From Stercorarius parasiticus (taxonomy: Eukaryota > Chordata > Aves > Charadriiformes > Stercorariidae), in assembly GCA_013396915.1 (NCBI GenBank), contig VWZL01004996.1, forward strand, positions 485,783-549,782: a stretch of DNA of 64,000 nucleotides, given 5' to 3'. Under the pieces are notes generated by a model that ran no database searches, was not told the origin of the DNA, and was given only the letters and a program-made list of their open reading frames with translations. Of this stretch, positions 1-12,700 are shown piece after piece (position 1 is the first letter of the stretch; every line of letters begins with the position of its first letter). A program made the translations under genes and the position numbers.

Positions 1-3000
1 AAGAGTCAACAAGGCTTTTGTCAACATGTCACATCTCACAAATCTTTTGGAGTTCTCTGATTTGCCAAAGTGCAGGAGAAAGGCGCATTGCTCAGTCACC
101 TGCCAGGCACGCTCAGGACAGCAGCACACCGGGGCAGGGGACCGCTGCAGCTCTGAGGGCTGTTGGAGGGGTTTCTCCCACTGCAGAGATTTGGTGCCTG
201 ATTCCACCTTGCTTTGCCTGTGCAACTTCACAACCACGACAACGAGCATCACTCCAATGCAAGAGACACAGTTTCAAGCGTTGGGGTTTTTTTTTGCCAA
301 GAAAGAACTCTAACACACACTAGGCATGGATAAACGAATATAGGAACTCCACCTTTATGTCTGTTTTCATGGCCTTCTTGTTTTGAAGGTTTAGCATATC
401 ATTAATAAGCTAGTAATTTTCCTCCTCTCCTTCAGGCTCAATTTAGAAACGTGTGAAAAGAAAAACACTTTTAAGTACAAAGAAAGGAGAAGGATGCTGA
501 AAGATAAAAGGTGGGGGAGGGGTGGATCAAGTTTCTGATAAAGCAGTAATGTACATGCTTGATGATGGCAGAATTCAAACAAAGGTGAGCGGTTAAGATG
601 GGGAAAATTGGACTGGGAAAATTAAGAGAATTTTAACTTGAAAAATAAATAGCAGCCTCTACAAAAAATAGTCTTTAAACAACGGATTTTTAATAACTTC
701 TTCATTTTTTAATCAAAATCCTAATTTTTTTAAATATCACAATACTTGTCCCCCTCTACAGCTTTCCATTAAGATCAATTTGCACTTCTCATCAGCTGCA
801 GTAAATATAAAGTATTCATGTAACATAGTATGAGGTACCTTGCACGGCATTTGTCACCTACCTTTTTTTATTAAAGCTCCAATGAAGATTGCATTTTCTT
901 TATTAAGTGTAACAATATGCTGTGCACTATTTACTTTGGAATTACAGTGTCACCAAACATGATTTTTGTACCAGCGTGGGCAACTTACCATAATCCATTT
1001 TCCTGCACACACCTCCAGTGCTCTTTCTCCAGTGCCAGCTTGAATACTAGAGCCTTGGGAGTGGGAGAGGGATGTTGGGGAGATGAAGGCTCTCCGTCTG
1101 GATGCTGGATGGGAATACAACTCCACAGTTACTATTCCAGCCCGGGAGTGCTGCGTCTGTTCTCGGCTAAGGGATTTGGTCAATAATCACAGACGCATGT
1201 GTCTTGTTTTGGCATGATTTCCCTACTCACAGTACTGCAAACAGTCCTCAACAGAGGTGTACGCGGCGGTTTGGGGGATACACTGCATATGTTTTTCTCT
1301 CCCGGTTAACTTGTCCTTCCTCAAGTCTCTGAGCTCGATCATGAAATTTGCCCCTGCGTGCCGGTTCCAAAACCTTGTGCAGAATTTATGACTCTGATAA
1401 ACATGCACTGTGCTTCCTCCCTCTGAGGTGCCTGCTTTTCAGTACAGAGGGAAGTGATCTGTTTATATTTACGGGCTGTTTCCTTGCCAAAAATATCAGA
1501 GAAATGAAGGGCAGTTTTAACAGATACCAAGCCTGTCGATTTGGCACGTTAACACTCCCGCGACTGAACTTGGTGGTTTCACACGATTCTTTTTTGACTT
1601 TAAGCTGTTTTGCTGCCACTGATAGACAGCGAGCACACATACTCTGCCTGTCAGGCAGTGGCCAGATTTTTTGGCTGAGGTTAGGGAGCTGGCGGGTTAC
1701 CCGCCCTGTGGCTGTACTTGCGGTGTGCTCAACACACATCGCGCGCACCCCCCCACCCCCCCCCAGCCCCGAAACTCAAGCTGGGGCCTTTATGGTTTGT
1801 AAGCAGTAATTCTAGGAGCTGAGCAGCTATCAGCAAGCTAGCCCGAGCTGTGTTAAGCTTTCCTCAGTTGGAAGTTGTTCTATGTTATATATCACTCAAC
1901 AGATCTATACACTGTGGTGCTTTAAAGAACAGAGCTCTGTCTTAACTTGTAATCATTTTCTTTGAACTCAGATACTGTGAGAAATGCCAATAAACCCAGC
2001 AGAGACTATTTCTTACCGAGAAAGTGGGACTGTACAGGAATGTGGATTTGAACAACAGGCTCACAGACCTCATAAGCAGTAGGGTTGCTGGAGGAGGTAA
2101 AGGGGCACACACAGCATTTTGGTGAGAAACAGACTAATTGCCCTTATCCAGATCACTGGCACTATGTAAAACAAACGTGTAAAAAAGGAAACGTGCAACC
2201 ACTGTGTCGTTGCATTGTGCTAAGCTACATTCGCATTCTCGGCATGAGGGCATCTACTTGGGAGACACAGAGCACTATTATACCTGTGTTGGATCTGTTG
2301 ATGCCTTTCATCAACAGCGTAAGAACACAGAAGGTTACAAGAAAGCAACAGCAAAAGGGTTTAGAGAAATCTAAAACAAACTAATTTGCAAATTTGCATG
2401 GAAGTGCACACGGAGGAAAAGCCAGACGACTTTGAGAATGGGGAGAGAAAAAGCCTGACCCCCAGCTTAATTTCCCTTCTGTATCTCTAATGGATCCCAG
2501 CCAGAAACATTACATCTGATCCTCCGTCAATTTTGAAAGGGTTTTCTAAACGAACTCGCATCCAAATGTTGCTTTCCAGGCCTATGTTAATACGTGGCTG
2601 TGTGTATTTACAGTAAAGCTGCATAGCTGTTCATATTCACATGAGCAATGCCTCATAGCTGGCTGACAATTTAATGAGACATTCTGAATTTTACCTAAGG
2701 CATTCTCACCAGTAGGAAATCCTGTTAGATTTACAAGTGTCCATCTGTTAAAACCCTCCAGAGTCATTTTAGATGCTACGCTGTTTTGTTGGGTTTTGAC
2801 CTCCTTTGCTGTGATTGTTCAATTAGTTCTGTTGTGTTCAGAGCACATTTGTGCTGTGCATCTTGGAAAGCACAGTAGGGAAAGAACAGCCATTTTTAAA
2901 GCTCCGCTTTGATGAGATTAAAATGCCAGCCAGGATGTGGCATACATTCCCACTTACTTATTTTCCTGGGAAATGCCAGCTAATGTTTCCTTATTTTTTT

Positions 3001-3184
3001 TTATGTGGCTACCCTTGTAAGCACAAGGGTTACAGTGCCTAAACTGAGTTTGATGCGCTTCAATTAAACTTCTTTTTGTCCTGTTAATGCATCTTGAAGG
3101 CATTAAGTGGGATCAAGTGGATTAAGGTTTCAAGGGTCTCTGAATCTGTTCATAGACCTGCAAATGACACTCTATTTACTGTTC
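1..3184. other. Gene desert segment, no gene recognised
   Basis: No exon, RNA gene or large repeat. A C-rich tract lies at 1748-1770. Frames of 153 codons plus (1348-1809) and 120 codons minus (1386-1748) overlap each other and have no recognisable domain. If HIBADH is the next gene on this side, as in other amniotes, its exons lie beyond position 1. Confidence 0.5.
1748..1764. repeat. C-rich homopolymer tract
   Basis: Seven C, one A, then nine C, directly after GCGCGCA. Confidence 0.85.
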
Positions 3185-3290
3185 ACTTTCCGAATGAGTT
3201 AGCTTATCCATAAAATGGGCATAATATATATGAACAGTGTGAAAAACAGTTGTGCAGCATTTGAAAATCTTTGGGTGAAACAAATGTCAA
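3185..3290 (+). mobile_element. MIR/L2-like 3'-end remnant
   Basis: The words TTATCCATAAAATGGGCATA, then ATTTGAAAATCTTTGGGTGA, follow the order of the conserved MIR/L2 tail ('TCTGTAAAATGGGGATAATA ... GCTTTGAAAATCTTTGGATGAAA'). The middle is decayed. The element predates birds. Confidence 0.5.
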
Positions 3291-6200
3291 ATTCCAAAGC
3301 TGGCTCTTTTGAAAAATAAATAAATAAATCCTATTCTCGTTTCCCTTACGGGTTAATGACACCAACTCCCTCCCTTAGCTTTCCTCCCCTCTGAAAGTGC
3401 AAGAACAAAATTAAACCCCTGCTGCCAGAAAAAGCAGAGGACGACAGATCAGCGTGGCTTGCACCTACACTTCATAAACTCTTTTGGCAGAGACACTCGG
3501 ACCCTGCCAATACCACACGGCCAAAATGGCTCCGCTTTGTCCTGCACAGAGACCTCTCTACAGCTCTCTTATCTGCACAGCTCAAGCAAACACTGCAGCC
3601 ATAAAATACACCCCCTCTGTATGTTCAGCGTGCTCAGCCTGAAAAGTATATTGAGCAAGGGATACAACAATTGCATCATAAGGTCATAAACTTATAATTA
3701 ACTGTAACTAAATACACAGAGCTGGTTCTTCTCCTCCCCCTGCCTTGCTGAGGAACTCTGTATATTCCCTTTCCTCCCCTCTCCTTCCCAGCTGCTGTGC
3801 GATGGCTCAGGAGCATGGGAGGACCCTTGGGCTGGCATGTAATTTTACATCTTTGTAAAATGGCCGTGGCTTTTGGGGAAGATACTGTTACACATGTTTT
3901 CAATAGCTAGAGCAACGAGGTCGGTCCCAAGGTGCTAGGAGCTGAACAAACAGCAAAAACGCAGTCTTTTCTCTCTTTCAAAAGGCAGGAAACACCAGCT
4001 GGGTAGATGCTGATGGGGGAGCAGGGGTGCCCACTGTAGACAACAGGTCTGATGGCCTTTTCAATGTGGCAGAGCAGAGCTTCGAGACAGCGTTCAACTG
4101 CAGATAATGAGGTCATCTGGTAAGGATTTAGGGATGTACCTTCCACATCTGAAGGAAAATAGATGAGAAAGCACAAAATATTTTTGGGGAATACATACCG
4201 ATGGGAAGTGGGATCTGGAAGTACTAGAAAGGGATGTGAAAGAGTGAGCACGTGATGTGAGAGAGTCTGAAAACGGAGACAGCCCACAAGTGGGAGGTGA
4301 CTTAGAAAAGCATGATGGGCACCAAGTGATGGGCTGAGTAAAGGAACCTGACAGCAGCATTCTTGATGGCCAGCACCCAGCCCAGTCTGCTAGCCAAGGC
4401 CAGAAAACACAACAATCCTCCCCTGACATCCATGCCCATGCTGTGCATGGGGCATCTTGGGGGTTGAGCCAACACCACCAGTCACAAGAGCTGGATGAGA
4501 AGGACTGTTTCTTGGGTTTTCTCTGCATGTGGCCAGGATGCAAAGACCCAGAGAAATGCCCAGTAAAAAAAACAAGTGTCTGAGTTATGGACTAGAGTGC
4601 AGACAGGGTGGTGACATGCTTCATGTAATTAAATAAGGAAATAGAGGGTAGAGGTTTGATTCTGGAAATATACTGAATATTGGGTGTTCTTTTCATGTTA
4701 AGGACAGGTTTACTGGTGGCATAGTTCATGGAAAGCTTCATATAAGGTTATCATGATGTTGTGAACTTTGCATTACTGGAGAGTTAAGACCTCCATGTTA
4801 TATTACCAAGTATTGCACAAAGGTTTCTTGATTACACTAGGAGTCCACAAACAATTCCTGACTCCGAGTCAGCATCCTTTTTCACTGAGAGACACCTCAG
4901 ATTCAGAAATAATTTATAGTATTTAGAGAAGCCAGGGTGATGCAAGGTCCCTGTAAAGTTAAGCTGATTGAAAGTAAATGGGCATGGGGACAGGAATCTT
5001 ATCTGCCATGATCCTTTTATTCATTAAGACTCTCTCCCTAGACTTTCTTAAATTTACTACTTTCAATCCACACTGCTCTGCCAGTTGTGAACTCTACATA
5101 GATCTCTGGATATGTGATCTCTGAATTTGGTCCAGTGAATTTAAAAGAGCCTAAGTAGTTACCCAGGCGCCAAAATAGAAGAGTTAAGCAATAAAAGACG
5201 TTAGTAAGTGAACATTAATGCCAATAAGTAACAGGCTACATTTTTATTTCAGATGCAGTCCCCAGGGAGCATGTTACATAGCTGTGCCATTGCAGCAGGA
5301 GCCCCCGGAGGCACTGTAACTCAGCAGCACACCTTCTCCTCTCCTATTCCCTCAGGCAGTCATTTACCTCTGGCCTAAGCCAGAAATAAAATAATATTCC
5401 ACCCTTCCTCCCCCAACCCCTCAAGCGCTCACCAGCTCAGCTGAGCTGGCGAGCGAGAATGGACCCCAGGCTCTACTCATTTCCCACCCTCCAATTTCTA
5501 ATCCCCAGAGAGGAAATAAGCAGATGTGTGGCCCTGCTTGTTTCATGCACCTGGACAAAGCCAGGGTAATCCATGCGGGGTTGTAAGTGGGTTCTTACTC
5601 CCTCAGGCAGCAGCATACTACACACGTGTAAAGCAGAGCATTGAGTTTTGCTTTCTTCTGGCTCCCTTGCATATAAGTTCCACCAGCATGTACCCTTTCT
5701 CCTATAGCCAAGAGACTTTTTAAGTCTGAATTTGGGTACAACAATCCTCACGCAATTCCCCTCACCCCCAAAATGTTTTACTCTGAAGCTAGGTCTGGGC
5801 TCCAAAATGGTCACGTGGCTGCCAAGCAAAATGCTGCCAATCCAACCCATGGGGCAGGGTCCCAGCTGGGAGTGGGGTGACATTCCTCAGGAAACAATGG
5901 AAATATTTTGAGCAAAAATAACTATCATTTTAAAAGGAATTTATTGGGGAGGGCAGGTGGAAAGTGGAATTAGATGGGAGTCTCAGGGTGCCTGTAACAA
6001 TGGGGAAGCTGATGGCAGTGGCCCAGAGCAGCTGGAGAAAAGCTCTCCCTTTGCTTACCATGAATTTGCTGTGCTCCCTCTGGATTTGCTCACAGGGAAG
6101 CACTAATGCCTGCAAAGTCCACTGGCACTCTACCTTGTATCTCCTGTGAAACTTGTCCAGACTGTAGCAGCAAAATAACTGCTGCCAGCATGAGCTTCCA

Positions 6201-6367
6201 GTGGGAAGCTCTCCAAGGATGTGTGTATGAGGAAGCACGACTGCTGCCTGTCTAGAACATAATTCTTTGCACAGTAGGTTGCTGTGAATGGCTAAAGATG
6301 AGAATGAACCAAAACAGGCCAAGAGGAACCTGAATTTAAATGCACCTCCCCTTCCCATGAAGAAAGG
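3291..6367. other. Intergenic stretch, no gene recognised
   Basis: No exon or RNA gene is recognised. It holds the 30-bp palindrome at 5426-5455 and a 6-bp hairpin TCTGGC/GCCAGA at 5369-5384. Minus-strand frames up to 183 codons (5930-6481, which runs into the CR1 copy) have no domain. Confidence 0.5.
5426..5455. repeat. Loopless 30-bp inverted repeat
   Basis: A perfect 18-bp palindrome, CCAGCTCAG joined to CTGAGCTGG (5432-5449), is extended on each side, after one mismatched pair, by CGCTC and GAGCG. In total 14 of 15 base pairs match without a loop. It lies in mixed-GC DNA with no recognised repeat. Confidence 0.9.
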
Positions 6368-6752
6368 ATGAGAACTGGGGTTGTTCAGCCTGGAGAAGAG
6401 AAGGCTCTGGGGAGACCTTATAGCAGCCTTCCAGTACTTAATGAAAGATGGGGACAAACTTTTTAGTAGGGCCTGTTGCAATAGGACCTGGTAATGGCTT
6501 TAAACTAACAGAGGGTAGATTTAGACTAAATAGAAGAAAGACGTTTTTTACAATGAGGGTGGTGAAACACTGGAACAGGTTGCCCAGAGAGGTGGTAGAT
6601 GCCCCATCCCCGGAAACATTCAAGGTAAGACTGGATGGAGCTCTGAGCAACTTGATCTAGTTGAAGATTTCTCTGCTCATCGCAGGGGGAGTGTGGACTA
6701 GATAAACTTTAAAGGTCCATTCCAACCCAAACTATTCTATGATTCTATGATT
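6368..6752 (+). mobile_element. CR1 LINE, 5'-truncated, plus strand
   Basis: A 385-bp sense copy with the classic CR1 words TGTTCAGCCTGGAGAAGAGA, TGGAACAGGTTGCCCAGAGA and AAAGGTCCATTCCAACCC, ending in ATTCTATGATTCTATGATT at 6734-6752. The internal frame 6448-6660 still reads through as the C-terminal end of ORF2 ([19 protein letters not shown], then [14 protein letters not shown]). It is the best-preserved mobile element of the window and supports an avian source. Like most CR1 copies it is a dead, truncated insertion. Confidence 0.93.
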
Positions 6753-9700
6753 CCTCTAAAACGCAGTTGAACTCTTTAATCAGTGAAAGCCACTGCACAG
6801 AGAGACCACAGCACCCCTAATGGGGAAAAAAAAGGCACATTTTTGTCCTCTCACTGTTCCAGCAGAGAGATGGAGAGTCCACATGAGCATCAAAGGGATA
6901 CCGGCATGTACAGTAGTGCCACAGTTACCCAAGGAAATGACAATAGCTGGAGAGGTGGGTGGAAGCCCTCACTTCTCTTCCTTGGGTCAGAGGAAAAGGG
7001 GGTGGGAATGTACCATGGAGGTCTTGTTTTAGAGGAGAAATCTAACAAAAAGCAAGTGTGATGATTTAAAAATAAAATCCTATACATTTAGTAGGTCTGA
7101 GTTACGACCCACGGGGTGCTTTGGAGGGTAGGGTCAACCAAGGACCTGTGTGGAATCTCAAAACCAGGTTTTCACTATCTCTGGGTGGCAAAACTTTAAA
7201 GCCAACGTTCATTGGCATTTCTGCAACTACCCTGAGTTACACTGCCCAGTGAGGTGGTCATAAGAATTTTTATAAGCTTGTATAAAGCTGCCAATCTCAC
7301 TCTTACTGTGATCACTGGAATACCCATTAACTACAATATCTTGGTCTGCTTTGAGCTGGAAATGGATTTAACTAACATTCAAAGTTAGGCTGATCACTGA
7401 GGCAATTTCATTTTAGGTTTCAGAATAGCACCAGCGGAGCCGTGCCCAGAAAAGGCATTTGATTCATTCATGCTTTTAAACAAACGAATGAAAATGTCAA
7501 AAAGAAAGTAATCGACTGACGAAACAAAGATGGAAACAGGCTATGTTTGCAGAAATATAGCAACTTATGAACATTCTCTGAAGTTGGAAAAAAATACACA
7601 TGGGGGAAATTTCAGTGTGTGAAAAATAAAAAAAAAATGCAAAATAGGAAGCTATCAAGAACATGGGAGAGTGGCTGGTCAATTAAGTACTGTGTAAAGA
7701 TTTCCAATTTTCTTGTAGTAAATTATTTATTTAGCCCTTGCATGCCATCAATATATTTTACAAGTTTAATACCCAAATTATAGCTACCCACCCATTTATG
7801 GCCTTGTAAATGAGTCCTGACTTATCAATGTGAATTCTTGTTCTAGGCAATGTCAAATTTAGATTGGATTTGGATGTATTGCTTTTACCCTTATCAAGAA
7901 GGTTTGCTAGTGTGGTATTTTATTGCTATATTTAAAATGGAAAGTGCTTTTAAATAGACTTGCCTGGCTAGCACAACTGATCACAGCTCAGATATGTCAT
8001 TTCCCAACTTAAAAACCTGCCCTAATCTAAGAGGGAGTCTTGGAGATCCAGCAGAACCCATTTATGCTGAATGCGTTTCTCTGCAAACTCAATCATTTGC
8101 GCTGAAGTGGAAGAGCTATTGTGGCAACAATGACTTTAATCTTAAGTAAGGATGGCTGGAGCTCTTAAGTAATAAAACCAAATGGTAATCTGCATGTTTC
8201 CTGATACTTTATAAGAAAAACAAGCAATAAAGAATGCAAATGAACAAGTGTAATGACTTCCCAAAGTACATTGCATTATATTTGGTTACGCTTAATGGCT
8301 CTTATTCGTGTTTCACTTTTTAGTAAAGGTAGAAACAGTAAAGATGAAGGGATTATCAGTGAAGGAGAATAATATGTAAGTGACCAACTAATCAAAAAGG
8401 CACATGAAAATAAGAACACCGTTGTGTAAAATTATATCAAAGCAACACAAGTATCTGGAAAACAGAAGAGAAATCAAGCAGAAACATTACTTGCATTTGA
8501 CTAACTAAAAGCAGGATGTGGCCCAGTGTAGCAGTCGTTTGGAAGGTTAATAAAAGCAACATTTGTATTCATGACATCAAAGCTAGCTGAGATTTGCATC
8601 TCTGCACCAAGGGCGTGTCTACTAAGAGGACAAAACAGAGAGGGAGCAAGTAGGGAATAGGTTTGTAACAGATTAAAAAGGTGGCCATTTTATTATTGAC
8701 TGCAGCCTGTGACTAACTTTTCTGGGCCACAGTTTTTTCAAGCATTAACTGTCACGAGTAGAAGATCCTGAGGCAGAAAGTGGGCTCCGTTGAAGGCTGC
8801 CAGGAAGGCAGTACAGTGCGGGAGGAAAGCCCAGCAGAAGAAAGGGAGGGCTGACCTGAGAGTAACGCTCAAGGGAGATGCAGAACTGGAAATTGCCACT
8901 CGCATGTAGGGCTGTCCACCACATTTTTGCACTCTGATGTCCCACCACTTACTCTAAGTGAGCTCCTGGGGTTCAGCAAAGACCTACAGCTCCAGCAAAG
9001 CATGCTACATCCCTATATGGAGCAACGATGAGGAAAGAGGCTATCTGACAACAGCACAAACAAAGCTTTGGTAATGGACCCATCTGCTGACAGACAACCA
9101 GAGGAAGAGTAAATGAGAATTGCAACAGAACAGCGCAAGTTTGGCTCAGCAGGGCAAGCATAACGGATTGCATGCAGCAGTTAAGTGGGCATGAAGATAG
9201 CACAACTGGGAAAGCAAACAAAGCCAGGGATCTAAGCAGGCAAGTACAGATCCAGCTCTCTAGCTGTTCAGGCTTGAGTTACCCATTAACAACATATGGC
9301 TGCATCAGAGTAGGCAAGCATGCGTGGCAAGGGAGAAGGGAGCTTCCAGGCAGACTTTTTGCAGCCATAGACATTGGATGCATCTCATGTGCTGTGAGCA
9401 GTCCAAACGCTTGGCATCTCGGCTGTCTAGACTCCTGCGGTTGTCCCCCAAAGGAGACAAGCCCCTCCAGAGAAGATTTCACCACACCTCTTCTCACACT
9501 TGTCTTAGAATGGGATGAAAAGCTCTCTGTTCTCTCAATGGCTAGCTTAGACTAGGAACTTCATTTTTTAGATAGGTGGTAGTACAGGATTTGGATCCCA
9601 CCCTTAGAACATACATCTGTCCTGTCAAAGAGGTCAGGACCACTGATACCAGCGGTCTGCTACTGGCCATTCTGCTGGACCTGCGGCCAATATCTCTGTC

Positions 9701-12700
9701 ACATATCTCCCACCTTGCATCATCCAGCCAACTTACTTTGAAAGGACTTTTACTTCTGTGATGGAAGAAGTTGGGAAGACTACTGTGCTTGTTAAGCTCT
9801 GTTATGTACAATACCTTTTCTTGAATGCACAACTGTTTCTTCTTCCTGTTCACATATGCACTTGCTCTCTATCTCGGACAGATACAACTATTGTCTGTTG
9901 GAAAGTACTGATAACAGTAATCAGCATAGATGACCCTGTATATTGCAGTAATTTCTGGGTAGAGCCATTTGTCTGCTACTTCTCACATGACTGTGTTCTT
10001 TTGAGGGGTCTGCAATATAGATGAAGGCAGGTTAAATCCCTGTCCCTATCTGAAGATTCACAAAAATTCAGCTTTTAAAATAAATACTAAAAAGTTTGAT
10101 TTTTTTTTTTTTTAACTACTAACTGTAGTGGGAGCACAGCTGTTCCAGCATTCAGCCCTTTTAATAACTTCATCCTAAATCAGGATTGCATACTGGCCAC
10201 TTGGAATACTCCCCAGTCAATTTGTTATGGGCACTGTCCTATGTCACACTGATCTCTCTTGTGAATTTACAAATGCATCATAACCCTGTTATCTCCGTCA
10301 AATTCCCTCTTAGATAACTGTTTTCCAGGCTTGTTCCTGCTCCCACTGAATTCAGTCTTAAAAATCCCATTGTGTTCAGGGGCAAAAAAAATTTGGGTCA
10401 TCGAGTCCTACTATTATATCAAGTTCAGGTTTATTCCACGGTTTCTGTCCCACAGGCTTTTGTTGTGTTTTGGAACTGCTAAACAGCGTAGTCCACTTGA
10501 AGGAGGCATGTTGTGAAAGCATCATACAAAGTCCTGTCAGGACCTAGTTCTAGGAGAAATAAACGTTGCATAAATGCAGTGCATTGTTTATATGTTTCTA
10601 GTTAGTCCTTCGTATTTCATAATCAGCTCTTTTTTTTTAATCACTTAACATGACTGTATAATTGTGATCACATGTTAAGACTAAAATTGTGCCATTGATG
10701 CACTGTAGGAGTGGGAAGGAGTGGGGGGAAATCTGCTATTGAACTATAAATAGCCCTTACAAAGTGAAAACAACCTAATCCTTGTTAATCACAAATTAGG
10801 AAGGAGCGTGCCAAAAATAGCACAACGATGGAGTGTCAAATCAAACGCCTCTGTGCAGGTAGTTTGTACAATACCAGGTGACTATAACTGTTGTGGGAAT
10901 ATCCTTGCTCAGGAAAACAGCCTAACTCAGTGCCAACCAGCCATCAATGACTGGCTTTCTCAGCGACTCTCTTTAAAAGGCATCTATGCAACTGAAATGA
11001 GTGATATGCTCCATTCCTCCCGCGTTACTTGGTCTCACTGGCAGTACAGTATAGTTGTTGTAATCTAAAACCAGGCAGTTGTTTGTACAGTAGTTAGCGT
11101 AATGCAAATCTAACAATGGCTGTGCCAGATAACTCTCCTATGCAACTTCTGAGAGCACTGTGAATGTAAGTTTGTATTAACAGTTCACCCTGTAGGGTCT
11201 GCTAAAATGCTTCCTCTCAGCAAGCTAAAGGTCTCCGGGATTTTCAGGCTTCGCAACAAAGCCTTCTGGCTCACGCAGTTTGATCAATTTCTAAAGTCTC
11301 AACTGCGTTCAAATATTTTATAATAAGAAACTGCATTTTTTCCACTCCTAGACTCCCCTCAGAGTGTTTATTATATTAGATACATTACATAAGCTGGCAC
11401 TTTAGGTGCTTTATGAGTTTTCCATAAACCCTTATTTACTAATGGCTAGCCTGACTTTGTGAGTCTACTGTAAGATTTGACCTTTCCTAGTAATGGGAAC
11501 CTGGTTCGAATAATGTTTATAGTACTTTTAAAAAGAGGCATCATAGAACTGCAAAAAAAAATCATAATAATTACGATAAAAATATTCCCTCTGTATCATC
11601 CTTTAGCCAACTTTTTTTCACAGGCTGTGTAGCGTCTTTCCAGAAACTTTTAGTTGTACCTTTATTTTTCTCAGCTGTGAATTCCGGGCTGAGAAGTAAA
11701 ACCCGTGGAGTAAAAGTAGAAATAGACTAAATCTGGCAAGCTCTGCTGAAAGGTAAAACTCGTTACCTTTGCTAAGAGTTCCACGCCCAGCGACCAGGCT
11801 CATTAACTCCATCGGGCTTACTGAAGCCTATTTTTTCATGGTTTGAACTTCAAATGTGCAAAAACTCTCTCTATCTTTATAAGCTAGTAGCCCTTATTAT
11901 CAAAGACACTGGCACCAGCAGATCCAGAGAAATAGCTGAGATTTTAGTTTGAAGGCAATCCTCTCCAGCTGGATAGGAAGCTCTGGATTGGAGATCCCAT
12001 CCCAAGCCATGGTCAGCCCCACCAGAAGCTGTATCAGCCTTGCTAGGGTGAGTAAGATATGGTAGGATTAAACTGCTGCTATATGACATGCCACCATCCC
12101 TGGATTTGACTCTTCTGGGGGAAACAGTTTAATTCTGGTTATAGCCAACTGGAAGAACTTTTATTGGTACACACACACAAGTGAAGAATAATTTAGAAAA
12201 ATGCTTAAGAAAAGCTTCCCACCTCACAAACAAGCGTGAATATTTACTAGGTAGGCCTGTGCCTTAATACACTTGCAGTTACTTTACAAAGATGCACTAC
12301 AGGGAGATCTGCTCTTAATTACCTTAAAATACAGCCACAGGAAATAGCATAAGGCTGTGATAGGCTTTGCAACCTTGAATTCCTACTTTTAATCGGCATT
12401 AGTCATTTTAAATTCAGCTTTTTAAAAGTCTTAGTAAAATTGACCTTAGGGAACAATAAAATGGCAATTACGTATGACAAAGGTATGGAGCAGAAACGAT
12501 TAGTTATTACCTCAACAAAAGAAAAAAAGATGGGACCGTGAACCTCCCAGCCAAATTCCAGGAAACAGAATAGGCTGCTTGAAGAAAACCCAAATATTTT
12601 GGGAACATTTTTGGTTTATCTCTCTAAAGAAATCAGGGCTTTTTTTTTTTTAATCACGAAATTTACTACTGATGCTGTTCTATATTAATTTAATGGCACT

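Noticed and set aside
5930..6481. 183-codon minus-strand frame
   Set aside because: It runs antisense into the CR1 copy at 6368-6752 and shows no domain.
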